Source: Fulvia fulva (Eukaryota; Ascomycota; Dothideomycetes; Mycosphaerellales; Mycosphaerellaceae). Taken from it: a DNA stretch of 64,000 nucleotides. The notes under the pieces are model-generated. The model made no database searches and had not been told where the DNA came from. It saw only the letters and a program-made list of their open reading frames with translations. A program made the translations under genes and the position numbers. Below are positions 33,977 to 43,255 of the stretch, one piece after another (position 1 is the first letter of the stretch; every line of letters begins with the position of its first letter). The stretch lies in the NCBI RefSeq assembly GCF_020509005.1, contig NC_063014.1, positions 3,410,001 through 3,474,000 on the forward strand, written 5' to 3'.

Positions 33977-35028
33977 CTATTTCACAGCTTCCATTTCCGC
34001 CTCAACCTCCTCAAAACTCCCCGTCAACTTCGGCATCACCTCCGACTCCACCACGTCGAGATCCTTCGGTACAACATCATTGACACCCTCCACAAGTCCG
34101 GCCTCACTCGTCAGAACTCTGACCCTCTCCCTCTCCTTCAAAGCCACCTTATACGCAATCCGATTCTTGGGGTGCTCTTCCCAATACGCCTCACATGGCA
34201 CAAACAACTTGTCGTGGACAATAGTCACCGTCTCGTTCTCGAACTCATCTCGACGTCGCCGCATCCCTGTCTCGACTTCGTCATCGTCCATGTCACCCTG
34301 TCGATTAAGCTCAATGGCGAGTTCACTTCGATAGAAAGCGTCTCGCATCATTGCGGCTGGGAGGATATTGCCGAATGTTTGAAGGTGTTCGCGGAGTGTG
34401 GCCATGTCGAGGGAGTAGATGAACTTGGTCTTGGTCCGTTGGGAGAGGTCCATTGCAGAGTGCAGCGCTTCGCGGACTCTGTAGAAAGCTGGGAGACATG
34501 AAGTCAGTGTCTTGAACAGACTAGACCTGGTAATCACTTACGCTGCTCCAAATGAGATCTCTCATGCGCGTGAAAGATCAGTACGAGTGTCTGCACCTCC
34601 GGCAGTCTGTAATCAAGGCCTCTGAACTTCGCCGAACCCCACCATGGATCGTCGAAAGGTCGGTCGCGCCACCATTGATGGCCTTTGCCAATCTCAATGG
34701 TGAGACTCCTCTCGAACGAATGGCGCGCGAGCTCCTCGATGTACTCTCTCTTGACCTGGACACAAGATTGCAGGAGGCTGAGGTTAGGTAAGCTTCGACT
34801 CAAGGCGCGGTCCGCCCACTGGAAGCGACGCTCAATCTCTGGCTCGCGAATCGAGTCGTCGGCTTCGCTGTAGATATGATCTCTAAGCTCTCTCGGAATA
34901 TCGAGAAAGCTGATCTTGTCGCTCGTGTTCTTACTACTGAGCTTCGGTGGCTTGACTATCGGTGGAGAGGAGATATCGCTAGTCGTGCCTTTCATGCCAT
35001 CGAGGAGTGCTTCTGCGTAAGTCTTCAT
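33977..35028 (-). CDS. F-box-like (LPRELRD/2EXR-type) protein, family member B
   Basis: Two exons, 35028-34542 and 34488-33977 (intron 53 nt, GTAAGT...CCCAG), about 332 residues. The motif SFLDIPRELRDHIYSEAD lies near residues 40-57. A region rich in Arg, Trp and Leu follows (WWRDRPFDDPWW, then VQTLVLIFHAH). The C-terminal half includes YWEEHPKNRIAYKV and an acidic end. It resembles the genes on both sides in the N-terminal motif and in the VK-EYEE/VKREYIEE segment about 40-50 residues later. F-box-like helices often recruit Skp1-Cullin complexes, but no partner or substrate can be inferred here. It is intact as read. Confidence 0.75.
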
Positions 35029-35231
35029 GGTGCTGTAACAGGCGTGCTGTAAGCCAACGAAGTTGGAGAAGCTACACTTTGTTAGAAAGAAAGTTGCAAG
35101 CCGGCTCGATCATTGATCAATAAGTTTGCCACACTGCATGTCTTGTAGCAGCTTCTCGAGATCAAAACTTCGCTTTTTGTCAGTATTTTCAAGAGATGTT
35201 CGTTCAGGTTCGAGGGTTTGCGGGCATGGAA

Positions 35232-36150
35232 CTACAAAGTTAGTCTGACCTGGCTTGTGAGCTTCCATTTGATACGGCAAAGGTACAGGATGTGCATATC
35301 GCCGGCACCACTGCGCAAGATGTAGTAGCCACGTCTAATAGCTCCTGGAGCCATCCTTCCGTGTCCATGAGAATGTGTGAGCATCAATCTGTGGCTGTGG
35401 AATCCTCGCATGCAGTGCCGCCGCTTCGAAAGGGAACCCGCGGCCACGATGAGGATGTTCTCGGTAGCGTATGTCTTCTTAGGCAGACGTCGACCCCACT
35501 GGTTGGACTTGGGCTCTACTGTTTGCAGTGCTGTGTCATTTGCGTAAAGCCGCAGTCGTGGTACTCCATCGATGACCTGGAACTTGTTGGTGTAGTCTCT
35601 GTGCTGGATGCGGCGCATCTTCTTCCACCGCGGCAACATGTGCACAAGCGCTGTGAGGTTGCCGCCTGCGCTGCAATTTCAGCAGGGGCCATATGATGGA
35701 CATGACGTCTCGAAGCAACGTACCTGTGCTCCCGCGCTCGAAGACAACATCGATCTGCTCGACATCAGCAAGCCGCTCAAGTAGGCCTGGAGAGAGCTGT
35801 CTCAGCGGTAGTGAGTGTGGTCGAGGTGTCCTGCACAAGTAATGCCAGGCCCGTGTAGTTTGACCGGAGGCATCCGAGATGGTGATGACCAGACGTGGTG
35901 GTGCAGCAAGGCGGGCCAGTGTCTCTTCGTACTCTACTTTGACTTGGCGGCAGGTCAGCTTAAGCTGCGTAGATGGGATGTCGTGTAGCTCAGCTCGCGC
36001 GTATGAGCTGATGGTTTCATCAATCTCGGACATGTGCCTGACAGCGGTGCTTTCCTCGTAGATGTTGTCTCTAAGCTCACGCGCCAACGACAAGAAGCCA
36101 GTCTTCTTGATGTCCACGGTGTCGTTCGTAGTGTCCGCCATCGTCGCCAT
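35232..36150 (-). CDS. F-box-like (LARELRD/2EXR-type) protein, family member C
   Basis: Two exons, 36150-35724 and 35665-35232, about 286 residues. The N-terminus MATMADTTNDTVDI leads to GFLSLARELRDNIYEES, a variant of the LPRELRD motif with Ala for Pro. QVKVEYEETLARL follows, matching the equivalent segment in member B. The acceptor is set at CGCAG/GC, since it keeps frame and gives GGNLTALVHMLPRW, which looks like coding sequence; a nearer AG (TTGCAG) would shift frame. The C-terminal part (KKTYATENILIVAAGS onward) is Arg/His-rich and less typical, so the last residues are less certain. Third member of a same-strand row of related genes; function unknown. Confidence 0.65.
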
Positions 36151-36461
36151 GCTGTTGTGATGGCGCGGATTGTGTTGAGGTGTTGTGTGTTGGTGATCGT
36201 GTTGTGTCTTGAGATCCGAGGGAAGTGAGCTAGAAGGTAAGTACGAAGTTCGACGCTGACAGGGATCGTGAAACGACAGCCACAATGCAAACGCTGCTAA
36301 ACAACGACCCCAACACTGCTCACACCCAGCTTGCTCATAAAGTGTACATTGTGAAGTACATACCCAACTCAAAAAGCTGCAACTTACAGACACTGTAGGT
36401 CCCACTAGCCCATCATTCGCCTGTGACGCCCTGAGATGCCCTTCCCTTCATACCATACAAT
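36151..36461. other. Intergenic spacer
   Basis: About 310 bp between member C start and the stop of the Vps3844-type gene. The frame of member C stays open upstream but lacks a convincing start. No other feature seen. Confidence 0.5.
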
Positions 36462-37670
36462 CTACTTCCTCGCGCTCGGCCCTGAGACACCAGCACCGAT
36501 AACACTCGGCAGCTCCTGCGAACCCATATCCATAATCGTTCCCACAGCGAACCCAACGAGGAACACCATGCCCACAGTGAAGAGCACAATCAACCAGAAC
36601 TGAATCGAGATATCCTTCTTCTGGCAAGCTGGCCCACCCCAGTATGTCGTCTTCTTGCCATCCTCGCTCTTTGTTGCCTTGCATGAGCAGCTGAAGCAGT
36701 CGATACCGCCCTTGTTATTCGCGGTCGAATCGTGGTACTTCCTGCTGCAGCTGCCGTGGCCAGTGCAGTTTCGTGTCGCCGACTCGCAGGCAGACTGGGT
36801 GCTGAAGCAAGCTGGGAGAATGCCGCGGAGGGGCGAAGTGTTGTTTGCGTTGATTGAGATGGGAGCGGAGAACTCCGTCTTGCTGGAGGCGATTGGTTCG
36901 AAGGACTCTGTGAGTGGCTCTTCGGAGATTCGGCGCTGGCGCTTCTCGAGAGGTGCCTGCGCGTTTGGCATGGAGTATGTGCCCCATTGGTATTTGCCTT
37001 GGCTGGCTGCGGACTGTTCGCCCGGAGGGATGATGAGAGTGGTGATGCTCCACCGGTCGTCCTTTGTCATGCCTTCGAGGAGTGATTCGAGCTCGGCCAT
37101 CGATGCTACTACGTGGAACAAGGCACCATTGGATGGCCGTGTCTGCATACCTTGTAGCTCTGCGTATAGGTCTTCGTCGCTGAGGTGGCCATAGCGGTCG
37201 GGTTGCGACTGTTTCGCGAGGTCGACAAATAGGCCTCTGCTAGCTGCAGTGGCTGGCGCTGGGTCGAGCTCGAAGGACGTATACGATCGCAGCAATGACG
37301 ATTGTGCTTCCGTGAATCAGCATACAGTCTCAATCCATCACAGGCGATGCTTCTTACCAGCTGGGTCGCCCTCGCCTTCCAGCAGGAACGTAGCCCTGTT
37401 GACACTGCTATGCGCCTCAAACAGATGTGTCCGCAGGCCATAGTCGTTTATGGCTTCCACCACTTCCTTCCTCGACAGATCTAAGCTGTGATAGTCGTCC
37501 ACACCGGCTCTCTGTGCCAACACCAACCGTGCCGCGACTGGTTCCAGCGTTCTCGCTGCGGCGCTAGGCTGCGAGTGAGGGTCGTGGATGTAGACGTGCG
37601 CGGGCGACGCTGCTGCAAGTTGCGCGGTACAGCATAGTGCCGGTAATATCGTCGCTGTCGTGAGCCTCAT
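36462..37670 (-). CDS. Vps3844/DUF3844-type membrane protein
   Basis: Two exons, 37670-37358 and 37306-36462, about 385 residues. The N-terminus (LTTATILPALCCTAQLAAA) is a likely signal peptide. A lumenal region follows. Near residues 280-340 is a Cys-rich EGF-like part (ACFSTQSACESATRNCTG, then CFSCSCKATKS and ACQKKD) typical of the DUF3844 C-terminal domain. A single transmembrane helix comes next (FWLIVLFTVGMVFLVGFAVG), with a short tail ending near VSGPSARK. The family is fungal and linked to endomembrane/vacuolar sorting; its biochemical role is unclear. The 51-nt intron has a GCTGATTC branch-like sequence. Two later acceptors (CCCAG, GCCAG) would also keep frame but drop residues. Confidence 0.85.
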
Positions 37671-38006
37671 CGTTGCTGTGTTGTGGCAGAAGACGATGAG
37701 AAGTGAATGAACTGGATTGGTACATGTACATGTATGGAGCTCTTCCTGACGACACTGCTGTCGAACAGCTGCGGGAAGTGCCCGTCGTGGCGTCGGCTTG
37801 TGAACCCTGACCGTCTCCATCCATGTCCATGTCCATGGCACTCCTGGAGTGTGGACGTCTTTGTTTCCACAAACTTAGCTCCTGCTATCTCTCTCCAACA
37901 TTCGCCTGTGGACTATACCATCTGGCTGGACCAGCGCCTGCATCTCCCACCGCATGCGACTGCATTCCAGCTTCCACTGCACGACATACGCACATACATC
38001 GCAACC
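37671..38006. promoter_or_regulatory. Divergent promoter region with TACATGTACATGTA
   Basis: 336 bp between divergent genes. The palindromic 14-mer TACATGTACATGTA at 37,721-37,734 is identical to one at 15,743-15,756. It lies about 50 bp upstream of the Vps3844-type ATG. The role as a regulatory site is inference. Confidence 0.4.
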
Positions 38007-39278
38007 ATGCATCGCCTCCCGCGGGCCTTTCGGCTGCGGCAGCAACATCTCGTGCCGCCGCGCATGAACAGATTACCCCAGCAAAGACGACTCGCACACA
38101 CCATGCCCAACGGCAAGGGCGAACCCATACGATACCAAGCCGTGCGCTTCAAGAAACCCGGGCTCACCATGCGACGCATAGCCACGATAGGTCTCTACGG
38201 TGGTGCAATATACGCCTACCTCAATCTCATGGCCAAGTACCTGGACATCACGATCGAGAAATTAGACGAGATGGAGCTGGAGGACGAAGAGGAAGAGGGA
38301 GTGGACGAGGAGGACCAGGAAGGCCCCTTCTATGCCGATGAGAACAGCACGTTCATCCCCATGACCTGGGCCACGAAGCAGGCAAGAACGTTCTACAAAG
38401 GCTCAGATCCCGAGTGGCAGGAGTTTGTGAAGATGGCGAAAGACAAGCCGCGGCAAAAGAAAATACACGAAGAACTGGTACAGGTCGTGTACAAGGGCGC
38501 GCAGCAACATCCCGTGATCGCGAGGCAGCTAGGGAAGGACACGAAGGTCGGGAAGTATTGGCTGGACCTCTCCTTCCCCGATGGTCCACCTCCAGAGTTC
38601 GAGAGGAGCGGCATCGAAATTGGCGACGGCTACATCGCGTGGAGTCAGCAACGGATAACTCCAGAGAACCAATGGCGGCTCATGCGTGCATTGTGGCCAC
38701 AGGCAGCCTTCAACTCAGTGTGGGCGACGACAAAAGTGCTTGCAGGAATACAATACAGAAGAACGAAGCAAGCACTAGGGTGGGAAGGCAAGGATCCGTT
38801 CAGCCCGGAAGAGAGATATAGGCATGCTGTGGAGATGATGGAGAAGCAACAGGCAGCACGGGAAGGCAAGCAGCTTGGCAAAGCTCAAACGGAACCCGAA
38901 GGCAACTCTAGCGCAGTCGTTAATGCTTCTACTGCGACCGGCACAAACTCGACCCAAGCCACGACCGGAGATGGCAAGAAGCTGCCTTGGACGTTCAACG
39001 TACCACTCCCTCCGGCCGCGACAACAGGCTCTACAGATGCTCCCATCGCGTTGGCTGTCTTTCAATCGGCGCTCTCCCAGCAGTGGAATCCGAAGAAGAT
39101 GGAGCCACCGAAAGGGACTTTCGTCGTGCAGGGACTTGTCGAGATTCGAGGGTCTAGGGGGCGCATGCTCTTCGACGTGCAGTCCTGCTACGACCCCAAA
39201 GCCGCCAAGTATGTCACCGTGCGACTGCACATGAGGAATTTCAAGAGGTGGAATCAAGCGCCTCGGGGTGGACCGTGA
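38007..39278 (+). CDS. Conserved fungal protein, probable mitochondrial inner-membrane protein
   Basis: Intronless, 423 residues from ATG 38,007, chosen because it begins an Arg/Gln-rich, acid-free leader (HRLPRAFRLRQQHLVPPRM) typical of mitochondrial presequences. The open frame extends 300 nt upstream without conserved sequence. One hydrophobic segment (IATIGLYGGAIYAYLNLMA, about residues 57-76) is followed by a strongly acidic linker (ELEDEEEEGVDEEDQE). A mid-region has conserved-looking blocks (YWLDLSFPDGPPPEFERSG, LPWTFNVPLPP). The C-terminal block FVVQGLVEIRGSRGRMLFDV has alternating hydrophobic residues like a beta-rich domain. I do not recognise the family; the mitochondrial location is inferred from the leader and the single helix. 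Confidence 0.8.
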   Translation: MHRLPRAFRLRQQHLVPPRMNRLPQQRRLAHTMPNGKGEPIRYQAVRFKKPGLTMRRIATIGLYGGAIYAYLNLMAKYLDITIEKLDEMELEDEEEEGVDEEDQEGPFYADENSTFIPMTWATKQARTFYKGSDPEWQEFVKMAKDKPRQKKIHEELVQVVYKGAQQHPVIARQLGKDTKVGKYWLDLSFPDGPPPEFERSGIEIGDGYIAWSQQRITPENQWRLMRALWPQAAFNSVWATTKVLAGIQYRRTKQALGWEGKDPFSPEERYRHAVEMMEKQQAAREGKQLGKAQTEPEGNSSAVVNASTATGTNSTQATTGDGKKLPWTFNVPLPPAATTGSTDAPIALAVFQSALSQQWNPKKMEPPKGTFVVQGLVEIRGSRGRMLFDVQSCYDPKAAKYVTVRLHMRNFKRWNQAPRGGP

Positions 39279-39570
39279 TCGATCGACAAGGTGCTTTTCA
39301 TTATGTTCTGTCGTTGAGTTGAAGCGTTTCAGCGAGCGAAATCAGGTTTCGGTCATTGCATAGCGTGGGTAGATGATTATTCTAGAGGTGTTTAACCACC
39401 ATGTGCCCTCCCTCAGCCAGCGACAACCGCATACTTGTCGCATCGGTATCCCGCCAATGCCCACAGAGAACATATCCTGCATGCAAGTCCCCAGTCTCAT
39501 CCTTACCAGATCACGACTGACACTCAATTATGTCGAACAAAGGACTGATAGATTCTAGAGACTCAGCACC

Positions 39571-39786
39571 TTAATACGCTTCGATAGCCTGCTCCACCGA
39601 CTGCGACAGCCCCGTGCTTCTACTCTGAATGACACTCGCCTGGCTCTGCGCATTGTCGATCAGGGCGAAAGTAATCGTCTACACAAAGAATTAGCACATC
39701 CTTGGCCTTCTTCCCACGGGGAAACCTACATCTTCAATAGCCACGTCATCCAATGCAAATGCATGCACTGGCAGACCTTGGCTCCA
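39571..39786 (-). CDS. C-terminal exons of an unidentified small gene
   Basis: Two short exons read well on the minus strand. The first (to 39,730) encodes WSQGLPVHAFALDDVAIED. A 51-nt intron follows (39,729-39,679, GTAGGT donor, TGCTAAT branch, TGTAG acceptor). The last exon (39,678-39,571) encodes TITFALIDNAQSQASVIQ and ends QAIEAY-stop. The good intron and coherent frame suggest a true gene end. The 5' exons could not be assembled: an in-frame TAA lies just upstream of the first exon, and open frames at 39,850-40,155 (VEAAVRRYGPLCLPF...) may or may not belong to it. Family unknown. It could be a decayed gene. Confidence 0.35.
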
Positions 39787-40305
39787 CTTGCATCCTTACA
39801 CGACCATACCGTCGCACGTTGAGACCACAACGCATCGTCCATGCGGCCCTTATTGGCATCGTTGCGATGGTAGAAGCGTGCACTCCGCTGGAAGCCATAG
39901 CATTGCATACCGCTGCGATCTAGCACCGACGATCTCTCCCAGCAGATCGACAAAGTCTTGGACTGCACTGTCCACAAAGGGCAAGCACAAAGGCCCGTAG
40001 CGCCGCACGGCCGCCTCAACCAGAGAGAAACATGGGCACGAAGATGCAGAAGGGCAGATCTTAGCGTAGCATGACAGCACTCCATGCGCTCTAAGTTGAC
40101 AACAGTCGAAGCGATCGCACTGTATGCAGTGTATGTAGTCTTGGCAACAGTGCATGAACTTGCCATCCTACGCTATCCAGATCTGGATTGTGTAGTAGGT
40201 GCTAGGCTAGTGGGCAGCAGTATAACTGCCAGCTCACCGCAAGCAGAGCTGCGTCATGAGCTTTCTTCATGTTCATGCTACACTTATATGTACAGATCCA
40301 TAGTT
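39787..40305. other. Unresolved region, possible minus-strand exons
   Basis: Two minus-strand frames look partly protein-like (VQDFVDLLGEIVGARS near 39,925-39,975 and RSARFYHRNDANKGRMDDAL near 39,835-39,895), but I could not connect them to each other or to the exons at 39,571-39,786 with convincing splice sites. Confidence 0.3.
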
Positions 40306-42510
40306 TCATCTGTTACTGCTGTTTTGCTGCTTGATAGCTGTTCTCATCTCTTCCTTCATCCTGGTCACGGTGCCGACGCCACCGTACATCATGGCGGTGT
40401 AGACCTGGCAGACACTTGCGCCTGCGTTCAGGATTTGGAGACATTGCTCGCCGTCGGTGATGCCGCCTGTCGCGAAGATGACCTTTGCTGGTGGATCAGA
40501 TATGGGGAGGTCGTTTGTCTTGGGCGTTTGTGATGCCACAGACTTTGTATCAACGGCCGTGGGGCTTGTTGTCGATGAAGGGTCGGTACTAGGCACGATC
40601 TTGTTCAGGGTATCCTTTGCAGTTTCCTTGGTCTTAGCGACGGCGTCTTTGGCCTTTCTCGCGATGCTTTCGCTTTCCGCTGGCTTTGGCTTGTACTTGG
40701 CCGGAACATTGTCTGTTGCAGAGGCATACCGCTTCTCGCTGACATCAGTGCCATCATGAGTGTTGATCTTGTCCAGAGCAGCTTGTGCAGATTCTCGTGG
40801 TCCTTGACCACCAAGAACTTGCTCTCGGTTGATGCCCTCCGCGAAAGCAGAAGAGCTTTCGGTAGGCGGCACTTCGGACCTTGAGCCCTGGCCAATCAAG
40901 TTTGACTGCTGCGCGGCATCTTGTGATGAGTGCCTCTCCGGTATCTGTACCAGAGGCTGCTTGCTCTCTTGTTCGGCTTCTGCCGTGAGTGGCTTTAGTC
41001 GAGCTGCGTCACGCTGAACGGTCTCGTCTATTGTGTTCGCAGACTCGAGTTTAGTGGTCGGTGCAGGCTTGCAGTCATCGACCGGAGGTGCCTGAGCTGG
41101 GTACTTCTGTGTGAGAGACTTGGAGGGCGAGTTGTCCCGAGGTGCCTGATCGAGCTTCGTCCTGTAACGTGAGACCAAGTCTAGCGTGCGTTGAAACATC
41201 TGAGGTCCAGAGTATCCTCCCATCTCATTGAGAGTCTGCTTCTCGTGGGCAGACATGATGTAGCCTTTGGGTAATGGATCTGGCCGCTTCTTAGTAGTAT
41301 TGCCTACAATCACACCGTCAACGCCAGCAGCCCAGATGGCAGAGCAGATGCCTTCGATCTGCGCATCGCTATCTTCGTCGGGTGAGACCTTGACCATGAC
41401 AGCAGGCTTCGTCTTCCGGTCGACGGACTTGGCAGAGTTGACCACAGCGGACAGGATGGCAGTCAGAGGTGCGGTGGCTTGTAAGTCACGCAGACCGGGA
41501 GTGTTAGGAGATGAAACATTGACAACTAGAATGTCGGCGTACTTGGCGAGATGATCAACACAGAAAGTGTAGTCTCTTGCGACTGCAGCGATGTCGTTGT
41601 CCGGTGTCGTCTTGTTCTTCGCAACTTGGACTGCAAGCAACTTTCCAGGAACCAGACTGCCCGGTGGAACATCTGCCTCGCCGTCAAGCACTATCCGCTC
41701 GGATTCGGCTGAGAGACCAAGGCTATGGCTGTAGGCAAACTGTCGCACACGCTCACGAAGCTGCATGGCAACATGTTCGGCACCGTCCGAGTTGAGGCCA
41801 TAACGGTTGATCAGAGCATTCTGCGATGGTATCCTGAACACTCTTGGTTTCGGGTTGCCTTCTTGTGGGAGTGGTGTTGCGCCTCCGACCTCTACAATGG
41901 CAGGTCCGAGTGCGAACAGTGCCGATGGAACCTCAGCGTTCTTGTCGATACCCGCGCTGGTACCAATCGGGTTGTCCAGTATATGGCCAAACACCTCGAC
42001 TCTTAGATCAGCCAACTCTTGATCCTTGTTGCCGCGCTCTCGAGGGTGCAAGCCAAAGTCGTATAGCCCTTTGATGTATCTGATGCCCGCGTGGTGTGCC
42101 TCCTCTGCGTCGCTGTGTACGAAACGCACGAAGGGAACGACCAGATATTGGTGGATGCTGGCGCGAGTGTCGGTGACATAGAGGAAGCCGAAGCCGAGCA
42201 GGATGACAAGACCAGTGCCGTAGAGGTATGCAATTACTCGCGAGCCACCAGATGCTGTTGCCCTCGCTGTGTGCTTGGCAGCCCCAGCGGATGCCTTGGC
42301 AGCAGAGTCGGCTGTAGCTTTCGCAGCATCGGTGGTGGTAGACTGGGCTCGGCGGGAGATGACTGCTATCGATCGCGTCTGGCGTGCGGAGTGTTGGGAG
42401 AGGTGGCGGGGCGATTGACGTTGCAAGGACCGCCATTGAGGTCCGTTGGGAGCATGAGTCTGCCGTAGAAGACGAGTAGACGCTCCAAGCGCCCTCTGCG
42501 TGGCCAGCAT
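40306..42510 (-). CDS. DHODH: Dihydroorotate dehydrogenase, class 2 (mitochondrial)
   Basis: Intronless, 734 residues from ATG 42,510; the frame is open 36 nt upstream without an ATG. The N-terminus is a Ser/Arg/Gln-rich presequence, then one membrane helix (VIAYLYGTGLVILLGFGFLY), then the barrel with NPIGTSAGIDKNAE, the FMN/substrate region VNVSSPNTPGLRDLQ (class 2 uses a catalytic Ser), VMVKVSPDE and GVIVGNTT. It ends with IFATGGITDG and a typical C-terminus. It oxidises dihydroorotate to orotate with quinone, the fourth step of pyrimidine synthesis, at the mitochondrial inner membrane. Between about residues 445 and 670 it has a low-complexity insertion of some 225 residues rich in Ser, Lys, Gln and Ala; class 2 enzymes are usually nearer 400-500 residues long. 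All core motifs are kept, so it is likely functional. Confidence 0.95.
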   Translation of the reverse strand: MLATQRALGASTRLLRQTHAPNGPQWRSLQRQSPRHLSQHSARQTRSIAVISRRAQSTTTDAAKATADSAAKASAGAAKHTARATASGGSRVIAYLYGTGLVILLGFGFLYVTDTRASIHQYLVVPFVRFVHSDAEEAHHAGIRYIKGLYDFGLHPRERGNKDQELADLRVEVFGHILDNPIGTSAGIDKNAEVPSALFALGPAIVEVGGATPLPQEGNPKPRVFRIPSQNALINRYGLNSDGAEHVAMQLRERVRQFAYSHSLGLSAESERIVLDGEADVPPGSLVPGKLLAVQVAKNKTTPDNDIAAVARDYTFCVDHLAKYADILVVNVSSPNTPGLRDLQATAPLTAILSAVVNSAKSVDRKTKPAVMVKVSPDEDSDAQIEGICSAIWAAGVDGVIVGNTTKKRPDPLPKGYIMSAHEKQTLNEMGGYSGPQMFQRTLDLVSRYRTKLDQAPRDNSPSKSLTQKYPAQAPPVDDCKPAPTTKLESANTIDETVQRDAARLKPLTAEAEQESKQPLVQIPERHSSQDAAQQSNLIGQGSRSEVPPTESSSAFAEGINREQVLGGQGPRESAQAALDKINTHDGTDVSEKRYASATDNVPAKYKPKPAESESIARKAKDAVAKTKETAKDTLNKIVPSTDPSSTTSPTAVDTKSVASQTPKTNDLPISDPPAKVIFATGGITDGEQCLQILNAGASVCQVYTAMMYGGVGTVTRMKEEMRTAIKQQNSSNR

Positions 42511-43255
42511 CGTGGCAAACGTCGCTGGTGGCGTCGGGACGTGCAAAAATCATGGAAGAGCTCAACGTCGAGGGCGTCAATGGATTTCCTCTGCACGGGC
42601 CACGCGCTCCCATATATACGCCCCACGCGACTTCTACCCCTTCGCGTCATCCATTACTCCTACATCTCTACATCTACATGTACGCGACATGCTACGCTCA
42701 CGTACATTGCCATCAAAACTATACCACGCACTCCCAACAGCCGTCGTATGCTCCTGATCTTGCGCATTCCGCAATGCCAGAAGTCAGCAAGAATGACTGC
42801 AGGTCGACGAGAAGGAAGAAGAAGCAACGACAATCTGCTGTCGTCTTCTTAAGCACCGGCGACCTCACCGAGAGGCAGCATGACATACCTATCGGATAGG
42901 ACCAGTGAACTTGAGCCACCTGAGCTACTACACCAAGCCTTGAGCTAGAGTCGTCACCTCATCGAGCAAGGCCTGGTGACCAAGGATGTTGCCGCCGATA
43001 TATCTGTCGACTTCACTTCCGGAGACTTACGGGACGAACACATGTCCGTGGAACTAACATACATCAACGCGCTGGACCCTCGACCGCATTGATCGGACCG
43101 GGCTACTGAGCTACACACCAGCGTGTTGAAGCAACAGCCTGCGCTTTGACAGGGACCGAAGCGCTCGGCGGTAATCAAGTTTGTCACCAGCCCTCGAAGG
43201 GCAGTCATCGCATTGCAGGTTCAAACTGACAGGCATTTCGCATCGCACACACGCC
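42511..43255. promoter_or_regulatory. Divergent intergenic region, DHODH / HET gene
   Basis: About 745 bp between divergent starts. It should hold the DHODH promoter and that of the HET-domain gene. Overlapping short ORFs on the plus strand have no recognisable content. Confidence 0.45.
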
